Part shown: positions 17,641 to 26,529 of the stretch, in pieces
Numbering within the stretch: the stretch's first letter is position 1
Layout: every line of letters begins with the position of its first letter
Assembly (NCBI GenBank): GCA_963821095.1
Contig: CAWGCJ010000007.1
Coordinates: forward strand, 496,001 to 560,000
Reading direction: 5' to 3'
Length of the DNA stretch: 64,000 nt
Origin: CAVPHV01 sp963821095
GTDB lineage: Bacteria > Actinomycetota > Acidimicrobiia > Spongiisociales > UBA5794
Notes under the pieces: generated by a model
Told to the model about the DNA's origin: nothing
Databases searched by the model: none
What the model saw: the letters and a program-made list of their open reading frames with translations, nothing else
Made by a program: the position numbers and the translations under genes

Positions 17641-17838
17641 CCGCGTCGGCACTCATGTGCCGGCGCTACGGCATGGTTGTGAGCGCGGGTGAGGTAGGGC
17701 AACCGGAGATCGAACAGATCTCGAAACCCCTTCGCCGCGTCGGCACTCATGTGCCGGCGCTACGGCATGGTTGTGAGCGCGCGTGAGGTAGGGCAACCGG
17801 AGATCGAACAGATCTCGAAACCCCTTCGCCGCGTCAGT
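17612..17838. repeat. 94-bp tandem repeat, about 2.4 copies
   Basis: Copies start at 17612, 17706 and 17800 (exact 94-bp period); the first two differ by about one base and the third is partial and diverges after about 17835. Each unit has two palindromes: GAGATC-GAACA-GATCTC and CGGCAC-TCAT-GTGCCG. On the minus strand each unit reads MS(A/T)DAAKGFRDLFDL, and the copy ending near 17843 has a purine-rich AGGGAGGG just upstream, but no family match is recognised and the frame runs into the next repeat. This explains most of the 420-bp gap between groEL and plsC. Confidence 0.8.
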
Positions 17839-17967
17839 GCTCATGCAGTGCCCTCCCTCAGCTTGCTGGGGGAGGTGGGCCGGCGCCCTATGGGCGCCGG
17901 GTCGAGGGGGCAGCTCCCGCGAGTCGCGTGCGGACGTTTCCACAAGCACCCACCCACCCGGTTCCGT

Positions 17968-17973
17968 TACCCT
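17968..17973 (+). promoter_or_regulatory. Leaderless-type -10 box of plsC
   Basis: TACCCT lies seven bases before the ATG at 17981; no Shine-Dalgarno is present. This decides for 17981 over the in-frame ATG at 17975. Confidence 0.5.
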
Positions 17974-17980
17974 TATGGGG

Positions 17981-18727
17981 ATGGGCACCATTCGTGACTG
18001 GGTCTTCACCATCCCGTTCCTTTTCGTTTTCGGGCTGACGTTGGGGTTCTACGAAATCGTCGGTCGGCTGGCGCTGCTCCGCGGGCCGCGGGCGTTCGAG
18101 AAGTCGATGGCCTCGCTGCAGAAGACGCTGGCGGGCACGTTTCGTATCTGCGGGATGAAGGTCGAAATCGAGCAGTCCGACCTGATCGAGCCGAACCGGG
18201 GCTACGCCATCATCTCGAATCATCAGAGCATGTTCGACATCGTCATCATCGGCGGGACGCTCTACACCAACTACCCGAAGTACGTCTCCAAGAAGGAACT
18301 CGGCAAGTGGATCCCGAGCATCTCGCTCAACCTGACTCGAGGCGGCAACGCGCTGATCGATCGCAAGGACCGCAGTCAGTCGCTGCGGGCGATCAGGGAG
18401 ATGGCGGCGACCGCCCAGGAGCGCGATGTCAGCGTGATGATCTTCCCCGAGGGCTCCCGCAGCCGTGACGGCGAGCTCCGTGAGTTCAAGCGTGGTGGCA
18501 CGTCGATGATGCTCAAGGAGGCCGACCAGCTTCCGGTGATTCCTGTGGCGGTTGATGGGTCGTGGCGGCTACTGGTGAACAACCTGTTCCCGGTGCCCTA
18601 CGGCACAAGGGTGCGGGTTCGCTTTGGTGATCCGATTCCCCGGACCGAGGGAGACGCCGACGAGGTGGCCTCGGAGGCCGAGGCGTGGATCCGCAAGACG
18701 ATCGATGAGTGGCGAACTAACGAGTGA
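17981..18727 (+). CDS. 1-acylglycerol-3-phosphate O-acyltransferase (PlsC-like)
   Basis: Acylates lysophosphatidate to phosphatidate at the membrane. One N-terminal hydrophobic segment (WVFTIPFLFVFGLTLGF), the catalytic NHQSMFD (NHx4D) near residue 83, the substrate motif FPEGSRSRDG and the IPVAVDGS block are present. 248 residues from the start at 17981. Whether the acceptor is glycerolipid or another lysolipid cannot be told from sequence. It converges on the ABC exporter genes and overlaps their last gene by 11 bp. Confidence 0.88.
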   Translation: MGTIRDWVFTIPFLFVFGLTLGFYEIVGRLALLRGPRAFEKSMASLQKTLAGTFRICGMKVEIEQSDLIEPNRGYAIISNHQSMFDIVIIGGTLYTNYPKYVSKKELGKWIPSISLNLTRGGNALIDRKDRSQSLRAIREMAATAQERDVSVMIFPEGSRSRDGELREFKRGGTSMMLKEADQLPVIPVAVDGSWRLLVNNLFPVPYGTRVRVRFGDPIPRTEGDADEVASEAEAWIRKTIDEWRTNE

Positions 18728-19868
18728 GTACCCGGCGGAACTGCCAGGTCGACAGGGCCAATAGCGTGGCCCCCATGGCCAGCAATACGCCGAGTTCACG
18801 GACGACGTCCACCGCAGTACCACTGAGGCGAATCAGTTCGGAGTAGCCGTCGATCGCCCACGCATGAGGGGTGATGTGGGCGATCTGGCGCATCGTGTCG
18901 GGGAAGATCTCGAGCGGGACCATGGCGCCTCCGAGGGCGGCCAGCAGCAGCGAGAAGAACACCGAGAGCCCGGCGGCCTGCTCGGCGTTGGAGAAGGTCG
19001 TGCCGATCAGCATGCCGGCGCCGGTACCGACCAGGCTGAAGGTCACCATGAGCAGAGCCGCCCCAAGCGGGTTGCCCCACTGCACCCCAAAGGCCAACGC
19101 CGCGATGCCGATGATGACCAGCCCCTGCAGCAGAGTGACCAGATACCGCCCCAGGGTTTCGCCGGCGATGATGGTGCCCGCCGACGTTGGCGTGGAGAAC
19201 ATGCGCCGCGACACGCCGAGCTGCCGGGCCTGGATCAGCGCAGCCGATGAAGTGGTGGCGGTGAGGAACACGAACATCACGAGGTTGCTGACGGCGCCCA
19301 ATCCGAACTGGCCGAGGTCCGTCTCGTCGTTGCTCCCAATGGTGGCGACCGTGACCCGGGGGAGGTCGAGGGCCGCAGCCGCCGCTAGCTCGGTGGCCTG
19401 CGGGATGGGCGTGCCGGTGACGTCTGCGGCAAACCTGCCGGCACGCAGTGCGGCGGCGTGTTCGGTCACGGCGGCATTGACAATCGTCTGCACCTGGAAG
19501 CTGCTGGAGCTGGGCGCGGTGATCAGCGCCAGCGTGGTCGGAGCTCCCGAAGCGACGACGTCGCCGTAGCCGGCGGGCACGATCATTGCACCATCGATCT
19601 GGTTCCGCCGCACCTGGAGGCGCGCCTCCTCCTCGTCGCCGATGACGATGACATCAAGCCCGTCGGCTGTCTCGAGACGACTGTTCAGGTCGGCGGCGGC
19701 GGCGCTGTCGTCGAGGATGACGATTCCGATGCGTGGGGTGAATCCCGATCCGAAGACGAGGCCGATCACCAGGATCAGGATCACGGGGAGGATCAGCACG
19801 AAGAAGATGTTGCTGCGGTCTCGGAACAGAAGCCGGACACTATTGGCGGCAATGGCGAACGCTTTCAT
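18717..19868 (-). CDS. ABC-2 type exporter permease (second of pair)
   Basis: Membrane subunit of a drug- or lipid-export ABC system. One N-terminal membrane helix (IFFVLILPVILILVIGLVFG), a large extracytoplasmic domain (about residues 45-180), then five C-terminal helices with the YhgE/ABC-2 pattern (TPHAWAIDGYSELI). Start at 19868 (MKAFAIAANS) overlaps the stop of the preceding permease; the upstream in-frame GTG lies inside that gene. 383 residues. Three genes (ATPase, permease, permease) form one minus-strand operon. Confidence 0.88.
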   Translation of the reverse strand: MKAFAIAANSVRLLFRDRSNIFFVLILPVILILVIGLVFGSGFTPRIGIVILDDSAAAADLNSRLETADGLDVIVIGDEEEARLQVRRNQIDGAMIVPAGYGDVVASGAPTTLALITAPSSSSFQVQTIVNAAVTEHAAALRAGRFAADVTGTPIPQATELAAAAALDLPRVTVATIGSNDETDLGQFGLGAVSNLVMFVFLTATTSSAALIQARQLGVSRRMFSTPTSAGTIIAGETLGRYLVTLLQGLVIIGIAALAFGVQWGNPLGAALLMVTFSLVGTGAGMLIGTTFSNAEQAAGLSVFFSLLLAALGGAMVPLEIFPDTMRQIAHITPHAWAIDGYSELIRLSGTAVDVVRELGVLLAMGATLLALSTWQFRRVLTR

Positions 19869-21046
19869 GATTGCGCCACCATCGAGCTCGCCCGCCACAT
19901 TCCGATGCCGCCGAGGACGACGGCAAACACGAGCACCGCACCGGCCGCAGGAAGGATGGTGCCTACCCCGGCGCCGGCCGAGAGGTCTTGGAACCCATCC
20001 ATCAGCCAGAAGTGGGGGGTGAGCCGGCTGGCAACGGCAAGGAATCCGACGTCTCGCGTGATGGGGAAGAACACACCGCCGACCATGCCGAGCACCACAA
20101 CGACAAAGGCGGTGAGGGCGCCGGCCTGTTCCGCCGTCTTGGCGGACATCGCAACGACTGCGGTCAGTCCCATGGCGGCGGCGACTCCAACGATGATCAG
20201 CAGCAGCACCCCGAAGGCGTTACCCCAGTTCGCCCCCATCAGAAGCGAGCTGGCCCACCACAGCACGACGGTGCTGGCAATGCCGATCGCAAATGAGGAA
20301 AGCAGTTTGCCGACGAGGATCGACTGCCTGGAGATGGGGGCGGCGAGCAGCCGGGTCATCGTTCCGGTGTCGCGCTCGTCGACCAGGCTGAGGATGCCGA
20401 ACTGCACAGTGAAGAACAAGAAGAAGACGGCGATGCCCATCGCAAAGAACGTGGCGAAGTCGAACCCGGACTCCTCGGCCTCGATTCCCTCCAGCATGAC
20501 GGGCGTTGCTTGTTGCTGAGCGGCGGCAACGAGCGAGGCTACCTCGGCCGGGTCGATACCGCTGCCTGCGGCCTGAGCGGTCGCCACCGACAGTCGAACG
20601 GCGTTGATCTCCTCGGCGAAACTGGACGCGATTGACGAGACGACCTGAGCCTCGATCGGGAAGTCGGGATTGGCGATCACGACCAATTCGGCGGGCTGGT
20701 TGACGCCGACGGCGGTGGAGAATCCGTCCGGGATCAAGATCGCGGCGCTCACCGCACCATCATCGATCTGAGCGCGGGCCGATGCCTCGTCGGAAGCGGT
20801 GGTGACGGTGAGGAAGCCGTCTTCCTCGACGACGCCGAGCAGTTGCGAGAAGACGGCGGCTACCTCGCCCCCGTCGGCGTCGTAGACCACGACGTCGGTG
20901 TGGAACTCGCCGTCGGTGACGCCGCTGAGGGTGGCGTTGAGAACGAACGCCAAGCCGAGGGGGATGACTACGGCCAGCAGGATGGCGGAACGGTCGCGGA
21001 GCCGTTCCTTGATGTCCTTGGCGGCGATGGTCATCGCGGCCCGCAT
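19865..21046 (-). CDS. ABC-2 type exporter permease (first of pair)
   Basis: 393 residues with the same plan as its partner: N-terminal helix (AILLAVVIPLGLAFVLNA), an outside domain of about 190 residues, then helices around FATFFAMGIAVFFLFFTVQFG and onward, with DERDTGTMTRLLAAPISR as the coupling segment that contacts the ATPase. It abuts the ATPase gene (stop and start share 21046). The pair probably works as a heterodimer. Substrate unknown; the outer domains suggest DrrB/NatB-like export. Confidence 0.88.
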   Translation of the reverse strand: MRAAMTIAAKDIKERLRDRSAILLAVVIPLGLAFVLNATLSGVTDGEFHTDVVVYDADGGEVAAVFSQLLGVVEEDGFLTVTTASDEASARAQIDDGAVSAAILIPDGFSTAVGVNQPAELVVIANPDFPIEAQVVSSIASSFAEEINAVRLSVATAQAAGSGIDPAEVASLVAAAQQQATPVMLEGIEAEESGFDFATFFAMGIAVFFLFFTVQFGILSLVDERDTGTMTRLLAAPISRQSILVGKLLSSFAIGIASTVVLWWASSLLMGANWGNAFGVLLLIIVGVAAAMGLTAVVAMSAKTAEQAGALTAFVVVVLGMVGGVFFPITRDVGFLAVASRLTPHFWLMDGFQDLSAGAGVGTILPAAGAVLVFAVVLGGIGMWRASSMVAQS

Positions 21047-21990
21047 CAGTCGCGCAGTGCCTTTCCGGTGAGGTGCAGGAACACCGCCTCGAGGTCGGGT
21101 TCGATCACTTGGACCGAGTGCACCGTTGCCCCGGCGGCAGCGGTCGTCGACAGGATCTCGGTCAGTTTGCCGGCAGCTTCGGTAGCCACGATCTCGATCG
21201 TGCGGCCCTCGGAGGTGGCCGAATCGATGCCGTCCATGGCGGTCAATGCGGTCGCGGCGGCTTTCCCATCTCCGGAGACGTCGAGGCGGACCAGGTCGCG
21301 CTCGCCGATCAGGGCCACGAGTTCGCGTCGAGTCCCCTCGGCGACAACCTTGCCTTCGTCGATGATGCCGACCCTGTCGCAGAGGCGTTCGGCCTCTTCC
21401 ATGTAGTGGGTGGTGTAGAGCACGGCCATGCCCTCTTCGCCGAGTCGTTCGATGCTGTCGAGGATGGCGTTGCGGCTCTGTGGGTCGACTCCGACGGTCG
21501 GTTCGTCGAGAATCAGCAGGGCAGGGCGGTGAAGCAGTCCGATCCCGATATTGAGACGGCGCTTCATGCCGCCGGAGTACTCCTTGGCCTTGTCGTCGGC
21601 GCGTTCGGTCAGTTCGATGATGTCGAGCACTTCGTCGACCCTGGCGTTGAGGTTCTCGATCGCATATAGCTTGCCGAAGAACCGGAGGTTCTCCTTGCCG
21701 GTGAGGTCGGGGTAGATAGCGAGATCCTGGGGGACCAAACCCATCTCCGCCTTGGCGGCGACGTTGGTGGTGGTGACTACTTCGCCGCTGATCGTGGCCG
21801 TGCCCGAGTCCATTTCGAGCAGGCCGGCGATCATCGAAATGGTCGTGGTCTTGCCTGCGCCGTTGGGTCCCAGCAGTCCGTAGGTCTCACCGACGGCGAT
21901 CGAGAACCCCACCCCGTCAACCGCCACCAAGTCGCCAAAGCTCTTGTGCAGGTCGGCGGCCGTCAGGACCGCTGCGTCGTTTGCGTTCAC
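21046..21990 (-). CDS. ABC exporter ATPase (DrrA/CcmA-like)
   Basis: Drives the two adjacent permeases. Walker A GLLGPNGAGKTT, Q-loop PQDLAI, signature YSGGMKRRLN, Walker B LLILDEPTVGVD and the switch His in YTTHYMEEAE. The C-terminal extension of about 90 residues is typical of the DrrA class. GTG start at 21990 has TAGTTT (21997-22002 on the minus strand) six bases upstream, so it is probably leaderless. 314 residues. Confidence 0.93.
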   Translation of the reverse strand: MNANDAAVLTAADLHKSFGDLVAVDGVGFSIAVGETYGLLGPNGAGKTTTISMIAGLLEMDSGTATISGEVVTTTNVAAKAEMGLVPQDLAIYPDLTGKENLRFFGKLYAIENLNARVDEVLDIIELTERADDKAKEYSGGMKRRLNIGIGLLHRPALLILDEPTVGVDPQSRNAILDSIERLGEEGMAVLYTTHYMEEAERLCDRVGIIDEGKVVAEGTRRELVALIGERDLVRLDVSGDGKAAATALTAMDGIDSATSEGRTIEIVATEAAGKLTEILSTTAAAGATVHSVQVIEPDLEAVFLHLTGKALRD

Positions 21991-22042
21991 GGTTCCAAAC
22001 TAGCCCGCGAGGGTGGGTGTCGAAAAGCCCGGCCTTCGGTCG

Positions 22043-22837
22043 CTACTCCACGGACGTCGCCAGCGCCTCGGCCAGGCCATCGGCGGTCGCGATGAGCCGT
22101 TTCAGGTCGTTGGCGAACCGGGTGGCCGGTCCGCCGTCGATCACGTCGTGGTTGACGGCCAGGGTGAGGGACAGGAACTCGCGGGGCCGGACCTCACCGT
22201 CGACCATGGCGGGCTTTTCAGCGATGCCGCCGACGACAAGTTGGAGGTTGTGCTGGGGCAGTGCGATGCCCCAGAACTCGCCGTCCCCGTACATTCCGAG
22301 TGCGGTGACGGCAACGGTGCCCATGTACTTCTTGCGCCGATGCGGGTTGCGCAGGAGGAGGGCATACGCGGCACGACGTACCCCGGCGGGAAGCCACAGG
22401 AAGGCCCGGGCGGGAGACCAGCGATGATCGTCCTCGCGAAACCGGTCACTCTGATGGGACCGGACCTCTTCGTGAATCTGGCGAATCGAATGGTTGGCGG
22501 CGTCACGCACCACGTGGGCCAGCGGGAAGCTGAATTCGCCGGCCGGCACCTCGGCGATGACGACGACATCGACCTCATCAAAAACAACCACCCGGTTCCG
22601 GTAGAGGTAGCCCTGCACGATCGGGTGAAGCGCCACGGCCCGGGCGAGGCAGCCGACGATGAAGCTGGTGAATGAGAACGCCTCGCCGGTTGCGGCGCGA
22701 TGATCGCGGATGAGACGGCGGGCCACGGTGACATCGACCTCGAACAATCCATAGACGGTTGGCTGACGCCTCGCGATGGCGGTGGCGTCCATCACCAGCC
22801 GGCGCGACAGCGGCACGGGTATCTCGGAGTAACTCAT
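22043..22837 (-). CDS. 2-oxoacid dehydrogenase E2-like acyltransferase, catalytic domain only
   Basis: Resembles the C-terminal catalytic domain of dihydrolipoyl acyltransferases: PLSRRLVMDATAIA at the start, SFTSFIVGCLARA and C-terminal FLSLTLAVNHDVIDGGPA with the HxxxDG catalytic motif. No lipoyl or subunit-binding domain is present (264 residues against about 400-600 for true E2), so it is unlikely to serve a normal dehydrogenase complex. Start at 22837 (MSYSEIPVP) overlaps the stop of the upstream hydrolase gene by ATGA, so the two are co-transcribed. Acyl donor and acceptor unknown. Confidence 0.75.
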   Translation of the reverse strand: MSYSEIPVPLSRRLVMDATAIARRQPTVYGLFEVDVTVARRLIRDHRAATGEAFSFTSFIVGCLARAVALHPIVQGYLYRNRVVVFDEVDVVVIAEVPAGEFSFPLAHVVRDAANHSIRQIHEEVRSHQSDRFREDDHRWSPARAFLWLPAGVRRAAYALLLRNPHRRKKYMGTVAVTALGMYGDGEFWGIALPQHNLQLVVGGIAEKPAMVDGEVRPREFLSLTLAVNHDVIDGGPATRFANDLKRLIATADGLAEALATSVE

Positions 22838-23619
22838 GGCAGGGTCACGACCTTTGCGATGAACTGGGCAACTCGGTCGAGTACTTCGACCTCCGCCTCG
22901 CGGTGTGGGGAGTGTCCTACATCGGGGATCAGCCAGATCTCGGCAGGCCCGCCGAGACCTGCTGCGATGACGTCGACGTGTCCTGGTGTGGCGTAGTGGT
23001 CCGTTTCTCCCTGGATGATCAACGTCGGGCAGGTCACGTCCCGGATCTCTTCGGTGATGGACCATTCGGCGAACGCCGGGCTCAGCCACGTGTCGGCCCA
23101 CGCCGCGAACATGGAGTCGACCTTGTCCCCGTGATAGGCGGACAGCCCTTCACGCAGCGGGCCGGCATCGAACTGAGCCCGGGCCGCCACGATCCCGCGC
23201 TGGGCGACCTCCTCGACGCTGACGTGGGCTGCCACGGTGACAAGGGCCGTCGTGGTGTTGGGTTCCCGGGCGGCGAACAGCAGCGCCATGGTGCCGCCGT
23301 CGCTATGGCCGAAGGGGATGCAGCGAGCCACACCAAGCGCGGCGAGCAGTTCGGCCAGCAAGGCAGCTTCTCGGGTGTGGTAGTCGACGGGGCGCGGCTC
23401 GGTGAACCCGTCGGACCTCCCGTGACCTTGGCGGTCGTAGATGAGGGCGTTGTGTCCGGTGGCCGTCGCCAGCCGCAGCGGGAAGTCGCGCCACTGGTCG
23501 ATCGAGCCCAGCCCCTCGTGGAGGAAGACCAGCCACGGCGCGTCGACATCGGGGTTGACCAGGATGCGGCGCACCGCCAGACGGATCCCCGCAACAGTCA
23601 CGCTGAGCTCGTCGATCAT
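22834..23619 (-). CDS. Alpha/beta hydrolase
   Basis: Serine hydrolase with the nucleophile elbow GHSDGG (Ser near residue 98), oxyanion strand FLHEGLG, catalytic acid near IIQGETDHYA and catalytic His in DVGHSPHRE. 261 residues. Substrate unknown; the HEGLGSIDQW start resembles acyl-homoserine-lactone or ester hydrolases of the MhpC type. A -10-like AATACT lies six bases upstream on the minus strand, within a 16-base motif also found before the decarboxylase gene at 26522. Confidence 0.82.
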   Translation of the reverse strand: MIDELSVTVAGIRLAVRRILVNPDVDAPWLVFLHEGLGSIDQWRDFPLRLATATGHNALIYDRQGHGRSDGFTEPRPVDYHTREAALLAELLAALGVARCIPFGHSDGGTMALLFAAREPNTTTALVTVAAHVSVEEVAQRGIVAARAQFDAGPLREGLSAYHGDKVDSMFAAWADTWLSPAFAEWSITEEIRDVTCPTLIIQGETDHYATPGHVDVIAAGLGGPAEIWLIPDVGHSPHREAEVEVLDRVAQFIAKVVTLP

Positions 23620-23624
23620 GCCCC

Positions 23625-23640
23625 CAGTATTCAGGATCCG
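23625..23640 (-). promoter_or_regulatory. 16-nt promoter motif, copy 1 of 2
   Basis: On the minus strand CGGATCCTGAATACTG ends five bases before the hydrolase ATG and contains the -10-like AATACT. The identical 16-mer occurs at 26530-26545 before the decarboxylase gene. Confidence 0.4.
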
Positions 23641-23680
23641 CCCGCCCGTAGCCAGTGCGGGTGCGCCGCAGGTGGCCTGA

Positions 23681-23845
23681 TCACGCCCCGGGTTCGAAGA
23701 GGGTCGTGCTCGTCGATGTCGAGTTGGCGGCGCCTTCGGGGCTTTCGATTACCTGCTGAAAGGCGACCCAGATGACGGCAGCAACCGTGACCGCAACCGC
23801 GGCCACGAGGAGATGCTGCACAAATTCGAGTAGTCGCGCCTTCAC
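23681..23845 (-). CDS. Small single-pass membrane protein, unknown
   Basis: A GTG start at 23845 gives about 54 residues: a short basic N-terminus, one membrane helix (LLVAAVAVTVAAVIWVAFQQV) and a Ser/Thr-rich outside tail ending TTLFEPGA. No family is recognised. The frame extends upstream to 23878, but those residues are Arg/Pro-rich and look non-coding. Only length, hydrophobicity and lack of an overlapping gene support it. Confidence 0.4.
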   Translation of the reverse strand: MKARLLEFVQHLLVAAVAVTVAAVIWVAFQQVIESPEGAANSTSTSTTLFEPGA

Positions 23846-23956
23846 TACCGGCCTCCGCTGGGGACTCCGTCCCCTCAATGTCCCTCGAAGATGGAACGAT
23901 CCTATGCCCTCAGACGGTTCCCGTCACATGGGAGAAGCCGCGGCGGTTCGGCAGCC

Positions 23957-24556
23957 TTACACCCAGGTTTGGTCGCGGTAGCGGTCGCGCTCTACTTGCC
24001 ACTCGTCGACGAGCAGGCCCCAGATGGTGTGGTCGAGCCACTCGTTACCGACCTTGACCTCATGGCGGAGGATGCCTTCGAGGGAGAAGCCGAGTTTGGC
24101 GGCGACACGCTCGGAGCCGAGGTTGCCGACCGCGATACGGAGGGTGACGCGGTGCATGGCGAGGTCCTCGAAGGCGATCTGGAGCACCCGCACCACCGCT
24201 TCGGTACAGATCCCCTGACCGGTCTCATCGCTGCGGATCCAGTAGCCGATCTCGCCGATCCGGTTCGGCCGCGAGGTGAACCACACCGAGACGTTGCCGA
24301 GGTGGCGGTCGGGATCGTTGATGCGCCGGATTGCGAAGTCGAAGGCGCGGCCCTCATTCCATGACGCCATCGAGTCGCGCACGAAGTGAGAGGCAACGCC
24401 GCGTGAATAGCGGTCGTTGGCCCACGGCAGCCATTTCTTCAGGTCGGGGAGCGAGACCGTTACCGCATCGTGGATGGCGCTCACGTCGCGGCGGCGGAAT
24501 GGGCGCAGCACAAACCGGGGGGTGTGCCGGGCGCGAGGGTTGAGCGACGTCGCCAT
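23957..24556 (-). CDS. GNAT N-acetyltransferase, RimJ/RimL-like
   Basis: Acetyl-CoA dependent N-acetyltransferase. FVLRPFRRRDVSAIHDAV at the N-terminus, DFAIRR and GEIGYWIRSDETGQGICTEAV with the acetyl-CoA binding loop, then RIAVGNLGSERVAAKLGFSLEG. Start at 24556 (MATSLN) is preferred; a TTG three codons upstream is possible. 199 residues. Divergent from the Nudix gene 32 bp away, so the two share a promoter region. Confidence 0.82.
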   Translation of the reverse strand: MATSLNPRARHTPRFVLRPFRRRDVSAIHDAVTVSLPDLKKWLPWANDRYSRGVASHFVRDSMASWNEGRAFDFAIRRINDPDRHLGNVSVWFTSRPNRIGEIGYWIRSDETGQGICTEAVVRVLQIAFEDLAMHRVTLRIAVGNLGSERVAAKLGFSLEGILRHEVKVGNEWLDHTIWGLLVDEWQVERDRYRDQTWV

Positions 24557-24576
24557 GGTGGGCAAGCCTATCGGCT

Positions 24577-24582
24577 TATCCT
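24577..24582 (+). promoter_or_regulatory. Leaderless-type -10 box of the Nudix gene
   Basis: TATCCT ends six bases before the ATG at 24589, and no Shine-Dalgarno is present. Confidence 0.45.
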
Positions 24583-24588
24583 CATCCC

Positions 24589-25125
24589 ATGAACGATGTC
24601 TGGCGCAAGCTCGCAGCGCTGCCCGAGGTGGAGTACCCGGCCACGGCGCGGGCGGCCGTGCTCGTGCCGCTGTACGAGGACCACACCGGAGCGGTCCGGG
24701 TCGTGCTGACCAAGCGCCCCGACGACATGCGGACCCATCCCGGCGACGTCGTGTTCCCCGGCGGCATGATGGAGGCCGGCGAGGACCCGGTCGCCACCGC
24801 CACGCGGGAGGCCTGGGAAGAAGTTGCCATCCCGGAGGACGCCATCATCGAGATCCTGGGTGGGTTGTCGCCGATCACCACCCGCAACCGCTCGAACCTC
24901 ATCATCCCGGTGGTGGCTCGGATCGAGCGGCCCGCCGAGCTCATTCCAGACCCTTCCGAGGTCGACCTGATCATCGAACCAACGCTCGACGAGATGATGG
25001 ACGAGAGTCGATGGCGGACCAGTGATTGGATGGGCCATACGCTGTGGTTCTTCGAGTTCCCCGAAGCCGTGCTGTGGGGAGCCACCGGCTTCATGATGCG
25101 AGAGTTCCTCGAGTACCTCCGTTAG
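24589..25125 (+). CDS. Nudix hydrolase, CoA diphosphatase-like (NudL)
   Basis: Hydrolyses nucleoside diphosphate derivatives. The Nudix box runs from GGMMEAGEDP to REAWEEV (about residues 60-82); preceding THPGDVVFPGG is the NUPF01085-like sequence seen in CoA pyrophosphatases. After the box the usual Gly is replaced by Ala (EEVAI). 178 residues, complete. The stop overlaps the converging decarboxylase gene by 4 bp. Confidence 0.85.
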   Translation: MNDVWRKLAALPEVEYPATARAAVLVPLYEDHTGAVRVVLTKRPDDMRTHPGDVVFPGGMMEAGEDPVATATREAWEEVAIPEDAIIEILGGLSPITTRNRSNLIIPVVARIERPAELIPDPSEVDLIIEPTLDEMMDESRWRTSDWMGHTLWFFEFPEAVLWGATGFMMREFLEYLR

Positions 25126-26522
25126 GCGGCGCCCTGGTCGATCAGGCCCCACAGGTGGTCAACGTGGCGCTGCTCCGTGGTCGTCTGACCGATGGAAACC
25201 CGGATGAACGAGTCGTCACCGAGCTTGGATGCCGTCACGTAGACCTCGCCGCCGGCGTTGAGCGCCTTCGCCAGAGCATCGGTTGGTTCGTTGCCGCCGA
25301 CATGCCGGAAGCAGACGAGAGCGAACGGGACTGGTGCGACCAACTCGAAGCGAGGGTCGGCATCGATCTTGGCTGCGAATTCCTGGGCGAGACGCACATG
25401 CTCCCTGATGTGGTGGCGAATCCCGGCCGCTCCGTAACTGCGCAGCACGAACCACAGCTTGAGGGCCCGGAACCGGCGCCCCAGCGGGACATGCCAGTCG
25501 CGGTAGTCGATGACCTCTCCGGTTTCGGACGCCTGGTTGCGCAGGTAGGGCGGCAGGATGCTGAGGGTTTCCAGCAACGGCGCCCGGTTGGCGACGTAGA
25601 ACGCCGACAGATCGAAGTTGGTGAACATCCACTTGTGCGGATTGAAGGTATAGCTGTCGACCAACTCGAGGCCGTCCTGGTGATGGCGGAACTCGGGGCA
25701 GATCATGGCGTTCCCGGCGTACGCCGCATCGACGTGGTGCCACATCCCGTGTCTGATGGCGATCTGTGAGATGGCCCGAAGCGGGTCGACCGCTGTTGTC
25801 CCTGTGGTGCCGACGTTGGTTCCAACGACGATCGGGGTGAGGCCCTTTGCCAGATCGGATTTGATCTGCGCCTCGAGGGCGTTCGGGCGCATCGCAAACT
25901 GCTCGTCGACATCGACGAGCCGGATGTGCCCAAAGCCGGCCACCCGCGCTCCCTTTTCCATCGAGGAGTGGGCTTGAGCCGAGGTGTAGGCGACCATCTT
26001 CTCGACTGGTGCTCGGTCCGCGGCCAGGTGGCGGGCGACGACCATTGCCGTATGGGTTGAGTCTGAGGCGCTCATCTGGATGACGCCGCCGCCCGGTCCG
26101 ATTGACGTCTTCCACGTCTGTGGCAGGTCGAGCAGGTCGACCAGCCAGTCCATCACGACGTTCTCGATCTCGGTGGCGGCGGGGCTGGTGGCCCACATCA
26201 TCCCCTGCTGGGCAAGGCCGGAGGACACCAGATCGCCGAGGATGGACGGGGGAGAGTTGTTGGCGGGGAAGAAGGCGAACCAGCTTGGTGACTGCCAGTG
26301 GGTCACCCCCGGCATGACGACCCGGTCGAGGTCGCTCATGATCGCCTCGAACGGTTCGGGTTCCTCGGGTGCCGTTTCGGGCAGCAGGGCTCGAATCTCA
26401 CCCGGGGAGACGCGAGGTGTCACCGGGTACTGCTCGATGTTCTCGAGGTAGTCGGCGACCCAGTCGATGATGGCGTAGCCGTGCTGGCGAAACTCGTCTG
26501 GGGTCATGTGGTAGCTGGGCAT
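25122..26522 (-). CDS. PLP-dependent aromatic-L-amino-acid decarboxylase family protein
   Basis: Group II decarboxylase fold. The PLP lysine is in SYTFNPHKWMF near residue 300; VDAAYAGNAMI supplies the PLP-ring Asp/Ala; WQSPSWFAFFPANNS and TSPAATEIENVVMDW are typical of DOPA/tryptophan decarboxylases rather than glutamate decarboxylases. 466 residues, intact. Likely makes an aromatic amine such as tryptamine or tyramine, but substrate cannot be fixed by eye. AATACT lies eight bases before the ATG. Confidence 0.85.
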   Translation of the reverse strand: MPSYHMTPDEFRQHGYAIIDWVADYLENIEQYPVTPRVSPGEIRALLPETAPEEPEPFEAIMSDLDRVVMPGVTHWQSPSWFAFFPANNSPPSILGDLVSSGLAQQGMMWATSPAATEIENVVMDWLVDLLDLPQTWKTSIGPGGGVIQMSASDSTHTAMVVARHLAADRAPVEKMVAYTSAQAHSSMEKGARVAGFGHIRLVDVDEQFAMRPNALEAQIKSDLAKGLTPIVVGTNVGTTGTTAVDPLRAISQIAIRHGMWHHVDAAYAGNAMICPEFRHHQDGLELVDSYTFNPHKWMFTNFDLSAFYVANRAPLLETLSILPPYLRNQASETGEVIDYRDWHVPLGRRFRALKLWFVLRSYGAAGIRHHIREHVRLAQEFAAKIDADPRFELVAPVPFALVCFRHVGGNEPTDALAKALNAGGEVYVTASKLGDDSFIRVSIGQTTTEQRHVDHLWGLIDQGAA

Positions 26523-26529
26523 CGCCCAG

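Noticed and set aside
17653..18012. Minus-strand frame beginning MSTDAAKGFRDLFDL in the 94-bp repeats
   Set aside because: Has a purine-rich site upstream, but it runs through repeat copies in changing frames and matches no family; kept as repeat only.
19458..20519. Plus-strand 353-codon frame opposite the ABC permeases
   Set aside because: Antisense to two genes with clear membrane topology and motifs; low-complexity composition.
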